NCBI GenBank assembly: GCA_963713625.1
Contig: CAVQMN010000009.1
Coordinates: 128,905-192,904 of the forward strand
Direction: 5' to 3'
DNA: 64,000 bases
DNA from: Bog-756 sp963713625
GTDB lineage: Bacteria; Actinomycetota; Acidimicrobiia; Acidimicrobiales; RAAP-2
Part shown: piece after piece, positions 27,038-34,664 of the stretch
Position numbering within the stretch: position 1 is the first letter of the stretch
How the letters are laid out: every line of letters starts with the position of its first letter
The notes under the pieces: generated by a model
Seen by the model: only the letters and a program-made list of their open reading frames with translations
The model's database searches: none
Told to the model about the DNA's origin: nothing
Translations under genes and position numbers: made by a program

Positions 27038-28144
27038 TCAGGCCAACATTTTCCCCCCGGGACGGGTGGGCCACCCGATGTCCCGACCGACCCGTCGGGC
27101 CAGATCGGCCGGGGCGGTCACGCCCAGCAGCCCGGCCATGGTCGGCGCCCACCAGCTCGAGTCGGGGCGGTGTCGACCGATCGTCGTCCCGAGGACACCG
27201 GTCGCGGCATGTCCGCCGGTGACCACGGCCACCTGGGGCGACGTCCGCGGGCTGCCGTGGACACCCCGGACGGGAAGCTCCACCGGCGAGAACCAACGCC
27301 CGGCCCGGGCCCAGGCCAGGAGGGAGCCATCGTCGAGTCTCAGTGTGCCCTCGACCCCGGGGACATCGGTCAGCCACCGGTCGTCTCCGGCCATCTCCCC
27401 CCCGACGACGGCCACCGCGCCGTCGTCGACGACCAGTCCGGCCAACCCGCGCCCGGCGGCCGCGGCCCGCAGGTCGATGGGAACGGGCTCGGTCACCGCC
27501 TCCTGGCTGTGGTCGCTCACCACGATGACCACCCATTCGTCCCACTCCGGCCGCAACGATTCGATGATCGACCCGAGCAGTTCGTCGGCCCGCCCGTAGC
27601 GTCGGAGCGCCTCGGGGCCGTCGGGACCGAAGATGTGGGCGGCGGTATCGGTCTCGTTCAGCTGGGCCACGACCAGTTCGGCGTCACCTCCCACGGCCGC
27701 CCGGACCTGCGCCACCGTCTCGCGGTCCTTGGCATAGCCGAGGACGTCGAGGTCGACCCCTTCGGCGAAGGTACTGTCCGGCCAGACGGAGTCGGCCACC
27801 CCTGCTCCGGTGACCCCCACCAGGTTGTGGTCACCGAACACCGCCGCGCTCGGGCGCCCGGCGGCGCGCATGGCGTCGAAGATGGTCGGGGAGGACAGGC
27901 CGCGGTCGCACGCCGCGACCGGGCCGTCGGGGGTGGGGATCTCGTTGGCCACGATCCCGTGGACGCCCGGGGCCACGCCGGTGACGAAGGTGGCGTGGTT
28001 GGGGTAGGTCGACGTCGGCATCACGCCGATCCCCCCTTCGGGACACCAGCCGCCGTCGCGGGCCAGCGCGGTCAAGACGGGCATGATGTCGCCGTCCACG
28101 TGCCTCGGTGACACCCCGTCGAGGACCAGGAACAGGACCCTCAT
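27038..28144 (-). CDS. Nucleotide pyrophosphatase/phosphodiesterase-like hydrolase (alkaline phosphatase superfamily)
   Basis: A 368-residue metallohydrolase. All seven expected active-site residues are in place: Asp9, the nucleophile Thr46 in STYPNH, Asp166 and His170 in NETDTAAH, Asp211 and His212 in SDHS, and His312 in GGHA. This is the NPP-type arrangement, also used by phosphonoacetate hydrolase. No signal peptide is visible. It follows a PhnZ-type HD protein gene by 49 bp on the same strand, suggesting the two act on one phospho- or phosphono-compound. The substrate is not known. Confidence 0.85.
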   Translation of the reverse strand: MRVLFLVLDGVSPRHVDGDIMPVLTALARDGGWCPEGGIGVMPTSTYPNHATFVTGVAPGVHGIVANEIPTPDGPVAACDRGLSSPTIFDAMRAAGRPSAAVFGDHNLVGVTGAGVADSVWPDSTFAEGVDLDVLGYAKDRETVAQVRAAVGGDAELVVAQLNETDTAAHIFGPDGPEALRRYGRADELLGSIIESLRPEWDEWVVIVVSDHSQEAVTEPVPIDLRAAAAGRGLAGLVVDDGAVAVVGGEMAGDDRWLTDVPGVEGTLRLDDGSLLAWARAGRWFSPVELPVRGVHGSPRTSPQVAVVTGGHAATGVLGTTIGRHRPDSSWWAPTMAGLLGVTAPADLARRVGRDIGWPTRPGGKMLA

Positions 28145-28193
28145 CGGGCCGGGCCGGCGGCGGCGCCGGACGCCGGGCCGGTCGGCCCCGCCA

Positions 28194-28745
28194 TCACCCG
28201 GCGACCAGTTCGAGCGTCGACAGCCAGGCGTCGAGTCCCGGCACCGCCGCGGCGGGGTCCTTGGCCGCCTCGTCCGCCCGCCGGAGCTCGACGGACTCGT
28301 CGAAGAACGGGGAGGAACGGAAGCGGGTCAGCTCATCGGCCGTCATGGCTTCACCCTGCTCGACCAGCGTCCGGGCACTTCCCTCGGACAGCTGTTCCCG
28401 GTAGGACGCGTCCACCGTGACCAGGAAGCGCTTGGCCGGAACGTGGCCTTCGACCAGCGCCGCCACCCGCTCGCCGAAGACCGGGCGTACGAACGCCGCG
28501 CCGACGGCGCCGTGGATGTCGGCACAACCCGGCACCAGGACATGGCCCACGTCGTGGAGGAGGCCCGCCACCTGGAGCTCGGCGTCGGCCGGATGGGTGG
28601 CCTTCAATTGCGCGGCACACTGCAGCCCGTGGTGCAGGATGGTGAGCCCGACGATCTCCTCGTTCGGCTCCTCCTGCAGGCCGGCCTGCTCCAGCACGCC
28701 GATGACGGCGGCCAGGCTGGGGCGGTCGGCGGTGGCCTCGCTCAT
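28194..28745 (-). CDS. HD-domain protein of the PhnZ/TmpB type
   Basis: A 183-residue HD-fold protein. GLLHDVGH (His64-Asp65, His68), His78, His101 in EGHVPAKRFLV with Lys105, and Asp158 in RRADEAAKD match the spacing of PhnZ, a mixed-valent diiron oxygenase that cleaves a phosphonate C-P bond. The His at residue 39 (HHGLQCA) would complete the ligand set. The tyrosine and glutamate that recognise substrate in PhnZ are not clearly present, so the activity may differ; classical HD phosphohydrolase is the alternative. It sits directly upstream of the NPP-like hydrolase gene. Confidence 0.75.
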   Translation of the reverse strand: MSEATADRPSLAAVIGVLEQAGLQEEPNEEIVGLTILHHGLQCAAQLKATHPADAELQVAGLLHDVGHVLVPGCADIHGAVGAAFVRPVFGERVAALVEGHVPAKRFLVTVDASYREQLSEGSARTLVEQGEAMTADELTRFRSSPFFDESVELRRADEAAKDPAAAVPGLDAWLSTLELVAG

Positions 28746-28755
28746 CGGTCAGATC

Positions 28756-29532
28756 CTACGCCCGGCCATCGGCGGGCCGGCCAGGATGACGGAGGTCCGG
28801 GCGCCGGTCACCCGGCTCCGGTCCGGGCGCCGGTGGTCGGCCCGCACCCAGACCGGGGACCAGGAATTCGTCGATGAAACGCCGCACGCTGACCGGATCG
28901 TCGCCGTCGACGGCATCCCCGGGCACCGTCACCAGTGACAGCACCGTGCGCATGACCCACTCCCCTGCCCGGACGATGTCCAGGTCGGCTCGGACCTCGC
29001 CGCGGGAACGGGCGGCTTCGAGGTAGGGGTGCCAGAACACGGCCATCCCCGGCATCATGGCCCGCAGCCCGATCCCCACCGTCTCGGCGTAGGCCCCGGG
29101 TTCCTCGGCCTTCAGCCGGAGCAGGAGGGCGCCGGGCGCGTGCTCCCTCGACAGCCGGACCGCCTCGGCCACCTGCGCGGCGAGGCCGTCGGCAGCGGAG
29201 ATCCGGGCACGGGCCTCGGCCCAGAACATCTCGTCCGTCCGGGCCAGCGCGGCGACGACGAGCGACGCCTTGTCGGGGAAGTGCTTGTAGAGCCAGGCCC
29301 GGGACATCCCCGCTTCGTGGGCGATCTCGACGACCGTGGTCCGGCGGATACCGGACCGGCGGAGGCACCGTTCGGCCGCGGCCAGCAGACGGTCCCGGCT
29401 CCCACCCGCCTGCACGCCGGCCAGCCCGGCCGTGTCGGTCGCACCGGCCGTGTCGGTCGCACCGGCCGTGTCGGTCGCACCGGCCGGGTCGGTCGCACCG
29501 GCCGTGTCGGTCGCACCGCTCGCCGGGCTCAC
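28756..29532 (-). CDS. TetR-family regulator coupled to monooxygenase gene
   Basis: A 258-residue regulator. After an N-terminal tail of five GATD(T/P)A hexapeptides, the TetR domain begins at GGSRDRLLAAAERCLRRSGIRRTTVVEIAHEAGMSRAWLYKHFPDKASL (about residues 42-90). The C-terminal tail is Pro/Arg/Gly-rich. Translation starts at GTG 29532 and overlaps the monooxygenase stop as GTGA, so the regulator is made with the enzyme. The palindrome at 31511-31530 in front of the monooxygenase is its likely operator. Confidence 0.88.
   Translation of the reverse strand: MSPASGATDTAGATDPAGATDTAGATDTAGATDTAGLAGVQAGGSRDRLLAAAERCLRRSGIRRTTVVEIAHEAGMSRAWLYKHFPDKASLVVAALARTDEMFWAEARARISAADGLAAQVAEAVRLSREHAPGALLLRLKAEEPGAYAETVGIGLRAMMPGMAVFWHPYLEAARSRGEVRADLDIVRAGEWVMRTVLSLVTVPGDAVDGDDPVSVRRFIDEFLVPGLGAGRPPAPGPEPGDRRPDLRHPGRPADGRA
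29426..29515. repeat. 18-bp tandem repeat, five copies, inside TetR gene
   Basis: Unit ccggccgtgtcggtcgca repeats five times, one copy with a single change (gggtcg for gtgtcg). On the minus strand it encodes five hexapeptides at the N-terminus of the TetR protein, immediately after its start codon. Being a multiple of three, copy-number changes keep the frame. Confidence 0.92.
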
Positions 29533-31457
29533 CGGACGACGAAGTCGGCCAGGTCGGGTTCCTTCGTCCAGCTCCAATAGTCGACGAGGCGCCACGGACT
29601 GAGCACGTGGATCTCGCCATAGGCGTTCTTGAAGAACGAATGGCGCACCGACGGTTGCGACCAGACCAGCTTCTCGATCTCGCGCTGCGAGCGCTCGTGC
29701 CACTCTTCGTACTTGTCCCGGCGCGGCTCCATCGACCGGTGGCCGGCGACGATGAGCTCTTCGATGCACTGGGTGATGTAGCGCATCTGGCACTCGGAGT
29801 GGAAGATGAGGCTGCCTCCGTGGGCCAGATTGGTACCCGGTCCGTACATACAGAACAGGTTGGGGAAGCCGGGCACGGTGATCCCGAGATAGGCCGCCGG
29901 CCGTTCGCCCCACAGGGCCCGCAGATCGGCGCCGTCCCGCCCGGTGATCTCGAGCGGCCACAACACCCTGTTGGCGTAGAACCCGGTGGCGTAGACGATG
30001 ACGTCGGCGGGATGGTGTTGGCCGTCGATGGTCACCACGCCGTCGGCATCGATGTGGTCGATGCCGGTGCGGACCAGATCGACATTGTCTCGGGTGAGCG
30101 CCTGCAGCCAGCTGCCGTTGTCCTGGAGGGTGCGCTTCCCGGTGGCCGGGTAGTCCGGGACCACCTTGGCGATGAGGTCCGGATCGTCTCCCACCTGGCT
30201 GACGATCCAGTCGGTGAACATCTGCCGGGTGAGCTCGTTCATCTCGCTCACCGCACGTTGCTGGTCCGGGTAGTCGGGATCGACACGGGCGGCCTCGAGG
30301 CCTTTGTCGCATCCGGGCCAGAAGATGAGGAAGCGGTACCAGCGCCCGTAGAACGGAAGGTGGCGCAGTGCCCACCGCCCGCCCGGCCCCACCGTGGCGT
30401 GGTAGTTCGGGTTCGGGAACATCCACTGTGCGGTCCGCTGGAAGACCGTCAGATGCCCGACCTCGCCGGCGATGGCCGGGGCGATCTGGAAGCCGCTGGC
30501 GCCGGCCCCGATCATGGCCACCCGCTTGCCGGTGAGGTCCACCGAATGGTCCCAGCGGGCCGAATGGAACGCCGGCCCGCCGAAACTGTTCTGGCCGGGG
30601 ATGTCGGGAATGTGGGGGCGGTTCAACTGCCCGACGGCGGAGATCACCGCCCGGGCCACGAGGGTCGATTCGGTGCCGTCACCGGCTCGAACCCGTACCG
30701 TCCACAACCCCTCTTCGTCGTCCCATGCCGCCCCGAGCACCTCGGTCCCCCACTGCACGGACGGCTCGATGCCGTGCTTGTCCATCACCGACTCGAAGTA
30801 AGCCTGGAGCTCGGGCTGCCGCGCGAAGAACTCGGTCCAGGCATCACTCGGCTCGAAGCTGTAGCAGTAGAAGTGGCTGCCCACATCGACGCGGGCGCCG
30901 GGATACGAGTTCTCCCACCAGGTTCCGCCGGGCCCGGGGTTCTTCTCGACGATGGTGAACGGGATGCCGGCCTGCTGCAGCCGGATGCCGGCCAGCAGAC
31001 CCGACTGCCCGCACCCGATGACCACGACCGGGAAGGCGTCACGGGCGGACTGGTCGGCGGGCACCGCTACTCGGCGCACGTCTGATCCGTCCAACTCCAT
31101 CTCCTCCATCAGCATGGGGACGTACTCGACCGGCACCTCCTCGCAGACCAGCCAGCCCATCATCTCGTGGAGGAGATCGGCCGAGATCGGCGCGGGCTCG
31201 GGGCAGCCGCGGTCGCGGTAGTCGCGGATGACGTCGAGGGCGATGGCGCGCACCGCGTCCTTGTCCTCCTCGGTCATGTACCCCTGGACCTCGTTGAGGA
31301 AGAGGCCGGCCGGTCGCAGTCGACCTCGGATGAGCTCGGGGTCGCCTGACATGTGGACCAGCGAGAGCATCAACGTGGGGATGCTCACGTCCAACAGCGC
31401 CGCGGCGATGTCACTGTCGGAGGTGTCGAACGGCTCACCCGCGTGCGGGTTGCGCAT
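29529..31457 (-). CDS. Baeyer-Villiger flavin monooxygenase, HapE-like with N-terminal extension
   Basis: A 642-residue FAD/NADPH monooxygenase. Two Rossmann motifs are visible, VIGCGQSGLLAG (about residue 150) and MIGAGASGFQIA (about 330), and between them the Baeyer-Villiger fingerprint FGGPAFHSARWDH. The 140-residue N-terminal helical region before the FAD motif is the feature of the 4-hydroxyacetophenone monooxygenase (HapE) group, which converts aryl ketones to esters. ATG 31457 was chosen since conserved sequence starts there. Its gene is coupled to a TetR gene downstream and faces a zinc alcohol dehydrogenase. Confidence 0.92.
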   Translation of the reverse strand: MRNPHAGEPFDTSDSDIAAALLDVSIPTLMLSLVHMSGDPELIRGRLRPAGLFLNEVQGYMTEEDKDAVRAIALDVIRDYRDRGCPEPAPISADLLHEMMGWLVCEEVPVEYVPMLMEEMELDGSDVRRVAVPADQSARDAFPVVVIGCGQSGLLAGIRLQQAGIPFTIVEKNPGPGGTWWENSYPGARVDVGSHFYCYSFEPSDAWTEFFARQPELQAYFESVMDKHGIEPSVQWGTEVLGAAWDDEEGLWTVRVRAGDGTESTLVARAVISAVGQLNRPHIPDIPGQNSFGGPAFHSARWDHSVDLTGKRVAMIGAGASGFQIAPAIAGEVGHLTVFQRTAQWMFPNPNYHATVGPGGRWALRHLPFYGRWYRFLIFWPGCDKGLEAARVDPDYPDQQRAVSEMNELTRQMFTDWIVSQVGDDPDLIAKVVPDYPATGKRTLQDNGSWLQALTRDNVDLVRTGIDHIDADGVVTIDGQHHPADVIVYATGFYANRVLWPLEITGRDGADLRALWGERPAAYLGITVPGFPNLFCMYGPGTNLAHGGSLIFHSECQMRYITQCIEELIVAGHRSMEPRRDKYEEWHERSQREIEKLVWSQPSVRHSFFKNAYGEIHVLSPWRLVDYWSWTKEPDLADFVVR

Positions 31458-31510
31458 GTCGTTGCCCTTTCTCGACACGGACGCCGTGTCCCGGCGAGGT
31501 GTGCCATAGT

Positions 31511-31530
31511 ACACAACATCGTAATTGTGT
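31511..31530. promoter_or_regulatory. Inverted repeat in the monooxygenase/ADH divergent region
   Basis: ACACAA, eight bases, TTGTGT, with partial extension of the arms (agt...act), lies between the divergent monooxygenase (31457) and alcohol dehydrogenase (31591) starts. On the minus strand it falls between a TAGACA-like -35 and TACTAT at 31506-31511, a position that would block transcription. It is the likely operator of the coupled TetR regulator. Confidence 0.6.
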
Positions 31531-31590
31531 CTACTCCCATTCCCGGGCCGTCCGGCGTGGCGGTGCCGGTCGATCGTCCGTAGGAAGTCC

Positions 31591-32616
31591 ATGCGCCACG
31601 TCGTCATCGACGGTCCCGGCCGGGTCCGTGTGGTCGAGGCCCCCGACCCGGTCCTGCCCGGTGCCGACGGTGCGATCGTGACCGTGTCCTCCACCGCCAT
31701 CTGCGGATCGGACCTGCACTTCTACGACGGGGACATCCCGGTCGGTGACGGACTGGCCGTGGGCCACGAGTTCGTGGGCACCGTGGCCGAGGTGGGTCCC
31801 GACGTCCGCCGCTTCCGGCCCGGTGACCGGGTGCTCACCGCGTCAGTCGCCGGCTGCGGGCACTGTGACGGATGCGCCACCGGCGATCCGGTCACCTGCG
31901 TCGAGGGCCCCAAGGTCTTCGGCTCGGGTGAGCTGCCCGGCGGTCAGGCCTCGGCCGTGGCGGTGCCGTCGGCCGACTTCCAACTCCTGCACATCCCGGA
32001 GGGGATGGACGACGAGTCGGCGCTCCTGCTCACCGACAACCTCGGCACCGGCTGGATCGGCGCCCAGCGGGCCGACTTCCCCGCCGGAGGCACCGTCGTC
32101 GTCCTCGGGCTCGGTGCCGTCGGACTCTGCGCCGTCCGTGCCGCGTTCGTCCTCGGAGCGGGCCGGGTACTCGCCGTCGACCCGGTGGCCGGTCGACGCA
32201 CGCTGGCCGCCGACTCGGGTGCGGAGCCCGTCGAAGGGCCGACGGTGGATGCGGTGCTGGCCGCCACCGGAGGCCGAGGGGCTGACGCGGTCATCGACGC
32301 CGTGGCCCTCGACTCGACAGTCGACGACGCTTTCTCCTGCGTGCGGGCCGGGGGCACGGTATCGGTCGTCGGGGTCCACGATCTCGATCCCTACCCGCTG
32401 CCCATGCTGATCAGCCTCTTCCGCAGCGTGACCCTGCGCATGACGACCGCTCCGGTCCACCAGACGTGGAAGACGCTCGTCCCCCTGGTGACCAACGGCC
32501 GTCTGCGCACCGATGGCATCTTCACCCACCGGCTCCCGTTGTCCGAGGCGCCTGCGGCCTACGCCGCGGTGGCTGCCCGGAGCGCGGACTGCATCAAGGT
32601 GCTGATGGAACCCTGA
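31591..32616 (+). CDS. Zinc-dependent alcohol dehydrogenase (MDR family)
   Basis: A 341-residue NAD(P)-dependent alcohol dehydrogenase. Catalytic zinc ligands are Cys38 (CGSD) and His59-Glu60 (GHE); the structural zinc site is Cys89, Cys92, Cys95, Cys103. The cofactor motif is VVVLGLGAVGLCAV. ATG 31591 has GGAAG a few bases upstream. Its placement opposite a Baeyer-Villiger monooxygenase suggests it oxidises a secondary alcohol to the ketone the monooxygenase then attacks; that link is inferred. Confidence 0.92.
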   Translation: MRHVVIDGPGRVRVVEAPDPVLPGADGAIVTVSSTAICGSDLHFYDGDIPVGDGLAVGHEFVGTVAEVGPDVRRFRPGDRVLTASVAGCGHCDGCATGDPVTCVEGPKVFGSGELPGGQASAVAVPSADFQLLHIPEGMDDESALLLTDNLGTGWIGAQRADFPAGGTVVVLGLGAVGLCAVRAAFVLGAGRVLAVDPVAGRRTLAADSGAEPVEGPTVDAVLAATGGRGADAVIDAVALDSTVDDAFSCVRAGGTVSVVGVHDLDPYPLPMLISLFRSVTLRMTTAPVHQTWKTLVPLVTNGRLRTDGIFTHRLPLSEAPAAYAAVAARSADCIKVLMEP

Positions 32617-32640
32617 TCCCCGGTTCCGATGCTTGGGCGG

Positions 32641-32907
32641 TCAGGCGGGGGAATGACCCCGCTCGACCCGGGCGGCATCGAGGGCGGCGGACAGGGCATC
32701 GGGCCCGGCCAGGCGTCGACCGGCCCCGATGAGCAGACTGCCGAGCATGCGGGCCGGCGCCCGGTGGCGATGCGATGCCGCGGACGTCGGCGTGCGGGGG
32801 GCATCGCCCCCTTCCTCGGAAGGCCGCCGGCGGGCGGAGGCGGCGCGCTGACGCTCGTCCATTCGCCCTCCCACCAACTGCTGTGCCATCCACGGGTGCA
32901 TTCCCAT
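32641..32907 (-). CDS. Small basic protein, unknown function
   Basis: An 88-residue protein beginning MGMHPWMAQQLVGGRMDERQ. The N-terminal MHP(W/Y) followed by a basic, Arg/Ala-rich middle and a hydrophobic helix (RMLGSLLIGAGRRLAG) recurs in small actinobacterial proteins next to regulators, without known function. A promoter with TTGACA-N17-TAAATT stands exactly six bases before the ATG at 32907, so the mRNA is probably leaderless. It is divergent from the ArsR gene; the shared palindrome suggests joint control. Confidence 0.65.
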   Translation of the reverse strand: MGMHPWMAQQLVGGRMDERQRAASARRRPSEEGGDAPRTPTSAASHRHRAPARMLGSLLIGAGRRLAGPDALSAALDAARVERGHSPA

Positions 32908-32913
32908 GCCACA

Positions 32914-32959
32914 AATTTAGGGCTTCGTGTTGACAATGTCAAGAATATCCCTATATAGT
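32914..32959. promoter_or_regulatory. Divergent promoter pair sharing one palindromic -35 region
   Basis: The palindrome TTGACA-A-TGTCAA (32930-32942) supplies a perfect -35 box on each strand. Minus strand: TTGACA, 17-bp spacer, TAAATT (32914-32919), six bases, ATG at 32907. Plus strand: TTGACA, 18-bp spacer, TATAGT (32954-32959), nine bases, ATG at 32969. Both transcripts would be leaderless or nearly so. A dimer of the ArsR protein bound to the palindrome would cover both -35 boxes. Confidence 0.7.
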
Positions 32960-32968
32960 CATGGGGCT

Positions 32969-34003
32969 ATGCCAATTCTCCAAGCAGGTCTCCCACCGTC
33001 CAAAGCGCCACGGGTGTCGGTGCGGGCATCGGTGGCCATCGAGATCGAGTGGGCCCTGGCCTCCGGCGAACGGGAGGACTACCGCCATGACCATCCGGTC
33101 CTGGCCCGGATCTACGAGGCCCATCCCGGACTGCTGACCCGGGTGGACGGGATGTGGGGCCCAGACGAGCACATGAGCTGCGGGGGGTTCATGGAGCTGA
33201 TGGTGCTCGCCCACGAGGGTGGGCTCCTCTTCTCCACCGATGCCGCGGAGCTCCTCGACCGCCTGGCAGACCTGTGTGCGGCGCCGCCGAGGACTCCCGA
33301 GGAGCTGTTGCTGCTATCGGAGACCGACGAGGACCGACGGGTGATCCTGCGCCGATTGGAGCTGTTGCACCACTCCCCTGATCTGCGCCGCCGGTACGTG
33401 GATCTGGTGCGCGACATGTGGGAGGCCGTCCGGGCCGAATGGGAGCGTTCGGGTCGAGGGGCGGTGGAGGTGGCCGTGGCCATCCGACGGGAGCTCGAGG
33501 CCAAGGGGGCCGACTGGCACGAGGTGGCCCGCAGCGAGTGCGATTTCGGCGACCTGCTCGACAGGACGGTGGCCAACCTCGAGCCCGGTGGCGAGCTCGT
33601 CGTGGTGCCGGCCTTCTTCAACCACATCGGACTGCTCGTCGACCTGCCCGGTGTCGTGGTGGTCGGCGTGCGCACCGATACCACCGGTGCACAGGCCAGG
33701 GCCCGCACCGAAGCACTGGCCCGGCGGCTGAAGGCCATCTCTGATCCCACCCGGCTGGCCATGTTGGATGCGCTGAGGAGCGGGCCCCGTACCGTCACAG
33801 AGATCGCCCTCGCGTTCGCACTGGCCCAGCCGACGGTGAGCAACCATGTGAAAGTCCTGCGCGACGCCGGCTTGGTCTCCGATGTGCGGGACGGGACACG
33901 CCGTCAGCTGGTGGTCGAGCACGACGAGGTCGGGAGGCTGCTGGCCAACCTCCACGACGTCCTGTCGGATCGGGCGGACACCGGCGGACAACCGGGCCGC
34001 TGA
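32969..34003 (+). CDS. ArsR-family regulator with N-terminal DUF5937-like domain
   Basis: A 344-residue protein. The last 100 residues are a winged helix of the ArsR type (RRLKAISDPTRLAMLDALRSGPRTVTEIALAFALAQPTVSNHVKVLRDAGLVSDVRDGTRRQLV). The long N-terminal part (VSVRASVAIEIEWALASGERED onward) resembles DUF5937, found fused to ArsR domains in actinobacteria; no metal-binding cysteine cluster is seen, so it is not a metal sensor of the classical kind. The start is ATG 32969, ten bases after the -10 box. It shares its promoter region with the small divergent gene. Confidence 0.85.
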   Translation: MPILQAGLPPSKAPRVSVRASVAIEIEWALASGEREDYRHDHPVLARIYEAHPGLLTRVDGMWGPDEHMSCGGFMELMVLAHEGGLLFSTDAAELLDRLADLCAAPPRTPEELLLLSETDEDRRVILRRLELLHHSPDLRRRYVDLVRDMWEAVRAEWERSGRGAVEVAVAIRRELEAKGADWHEVARSECDFGDLLDRTVANLEPGGELVVVPAFFNHIGLLVDLPGVVVVGVRTDTTGAQARARTEALARRLKAISDPTRLAMLDALRSGPRTVTEIALAFALAQPTVSNHVKVLRDAGLVSDVRDGTRRQLVVEHDEVGRLLANLHDVLSDRADTGGQPGR

Positions 34004-34007
34004 CCCG

Positions 34008-34664
34008 TCAGGAGTCGAGGTACCGCAGCACGGCCAGCACCCGGCGATGGTCCGACTGCGACACGGGCAGGTCGAATTTGGTGAAGATGTTGGCCACGTG
34101 CTTCTCCACCGCGCCGTCAGAGATCACCAGCGCGGCGGCGATGGCGCCGTTGCTGCGCCCCTCGGCCATCAGCGAGAGCACCTCGCGCTCGCGGCCACTG
34201 AGGACGGAGATGGACGCCGATCGCCGCGAGGCTCCAAGGAGCTGGGTGACCACTTCGGGATCGAGCGCGGTTCCCCCCGAAGCCACCCGCTCCAGGGCCT
34301 CGACGAAGTCGCTCACGTCAGCCACCCGGTCTTTGAGCAGGTAGCCGATGCCGGCGGCATCGTCGGCCAGGAGCTCGCCGGCGTAGCGGGTCTCGATGTA
34401 CTGGGAGAACACCAGGATGCCCAGCCCGGCGTGATGGTGACGGAGGTCGACGGCGGCTTTCAATCCTTCGTCGGTGAAGGTGGGCGGCATGCGGATGTCG
34501 ATGACGGCCACGTCAGGACAGTCGCGCTCGATCGATCGACGCAGGGCTTCGGCGTCCCCCACCGCGTCGGTGATCCGGAATCCACGATCGGCCAACAGCT
34601 GGACCAGCCCGTCTCGCAGGATGGCCGAGTCCTCGGCGATGACGACACTGAGCGGACCGGTCAT
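34008..34664 (-). CDS. NarL/LuxR-type response regulator
   Basis: A 218-residue DNA-binding response regulator. The receiver domain has the acidic pair near residue 11 (AED), the phosphoacceptor Asp in VAVIDIRMPP (about residue 56) and Lys in LLKDR. The C-terminal LuxR helix-turn-helix is LSGREREVLSLMAEGRSNGAIAAALVISDGAVEKHVANIF. The start abuts the stop of the histidine kinase with no gap, so the pair is one two-component system. Output genes are not evident. Confidence 0.95.
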   Translation of the reverse strand: MTGPLSVVIAEDSAILRDGLVQLLADRGFRITDAVGDAEALRRSIERDCPDVAVIDIRMPPTFTDEGLKAAVDLRHHHAGLGILVFSQYIETRYAGELLADDAAGIGYLLKDRVADVSDFVEALERVASGGTALDPEVVTQLLGASRRSASISVLSGREREVLSLMAEGRSNGAIAAALVISDGAVEKHVANIFTKFDLPVSQSDHRRVLAVLRYLDS

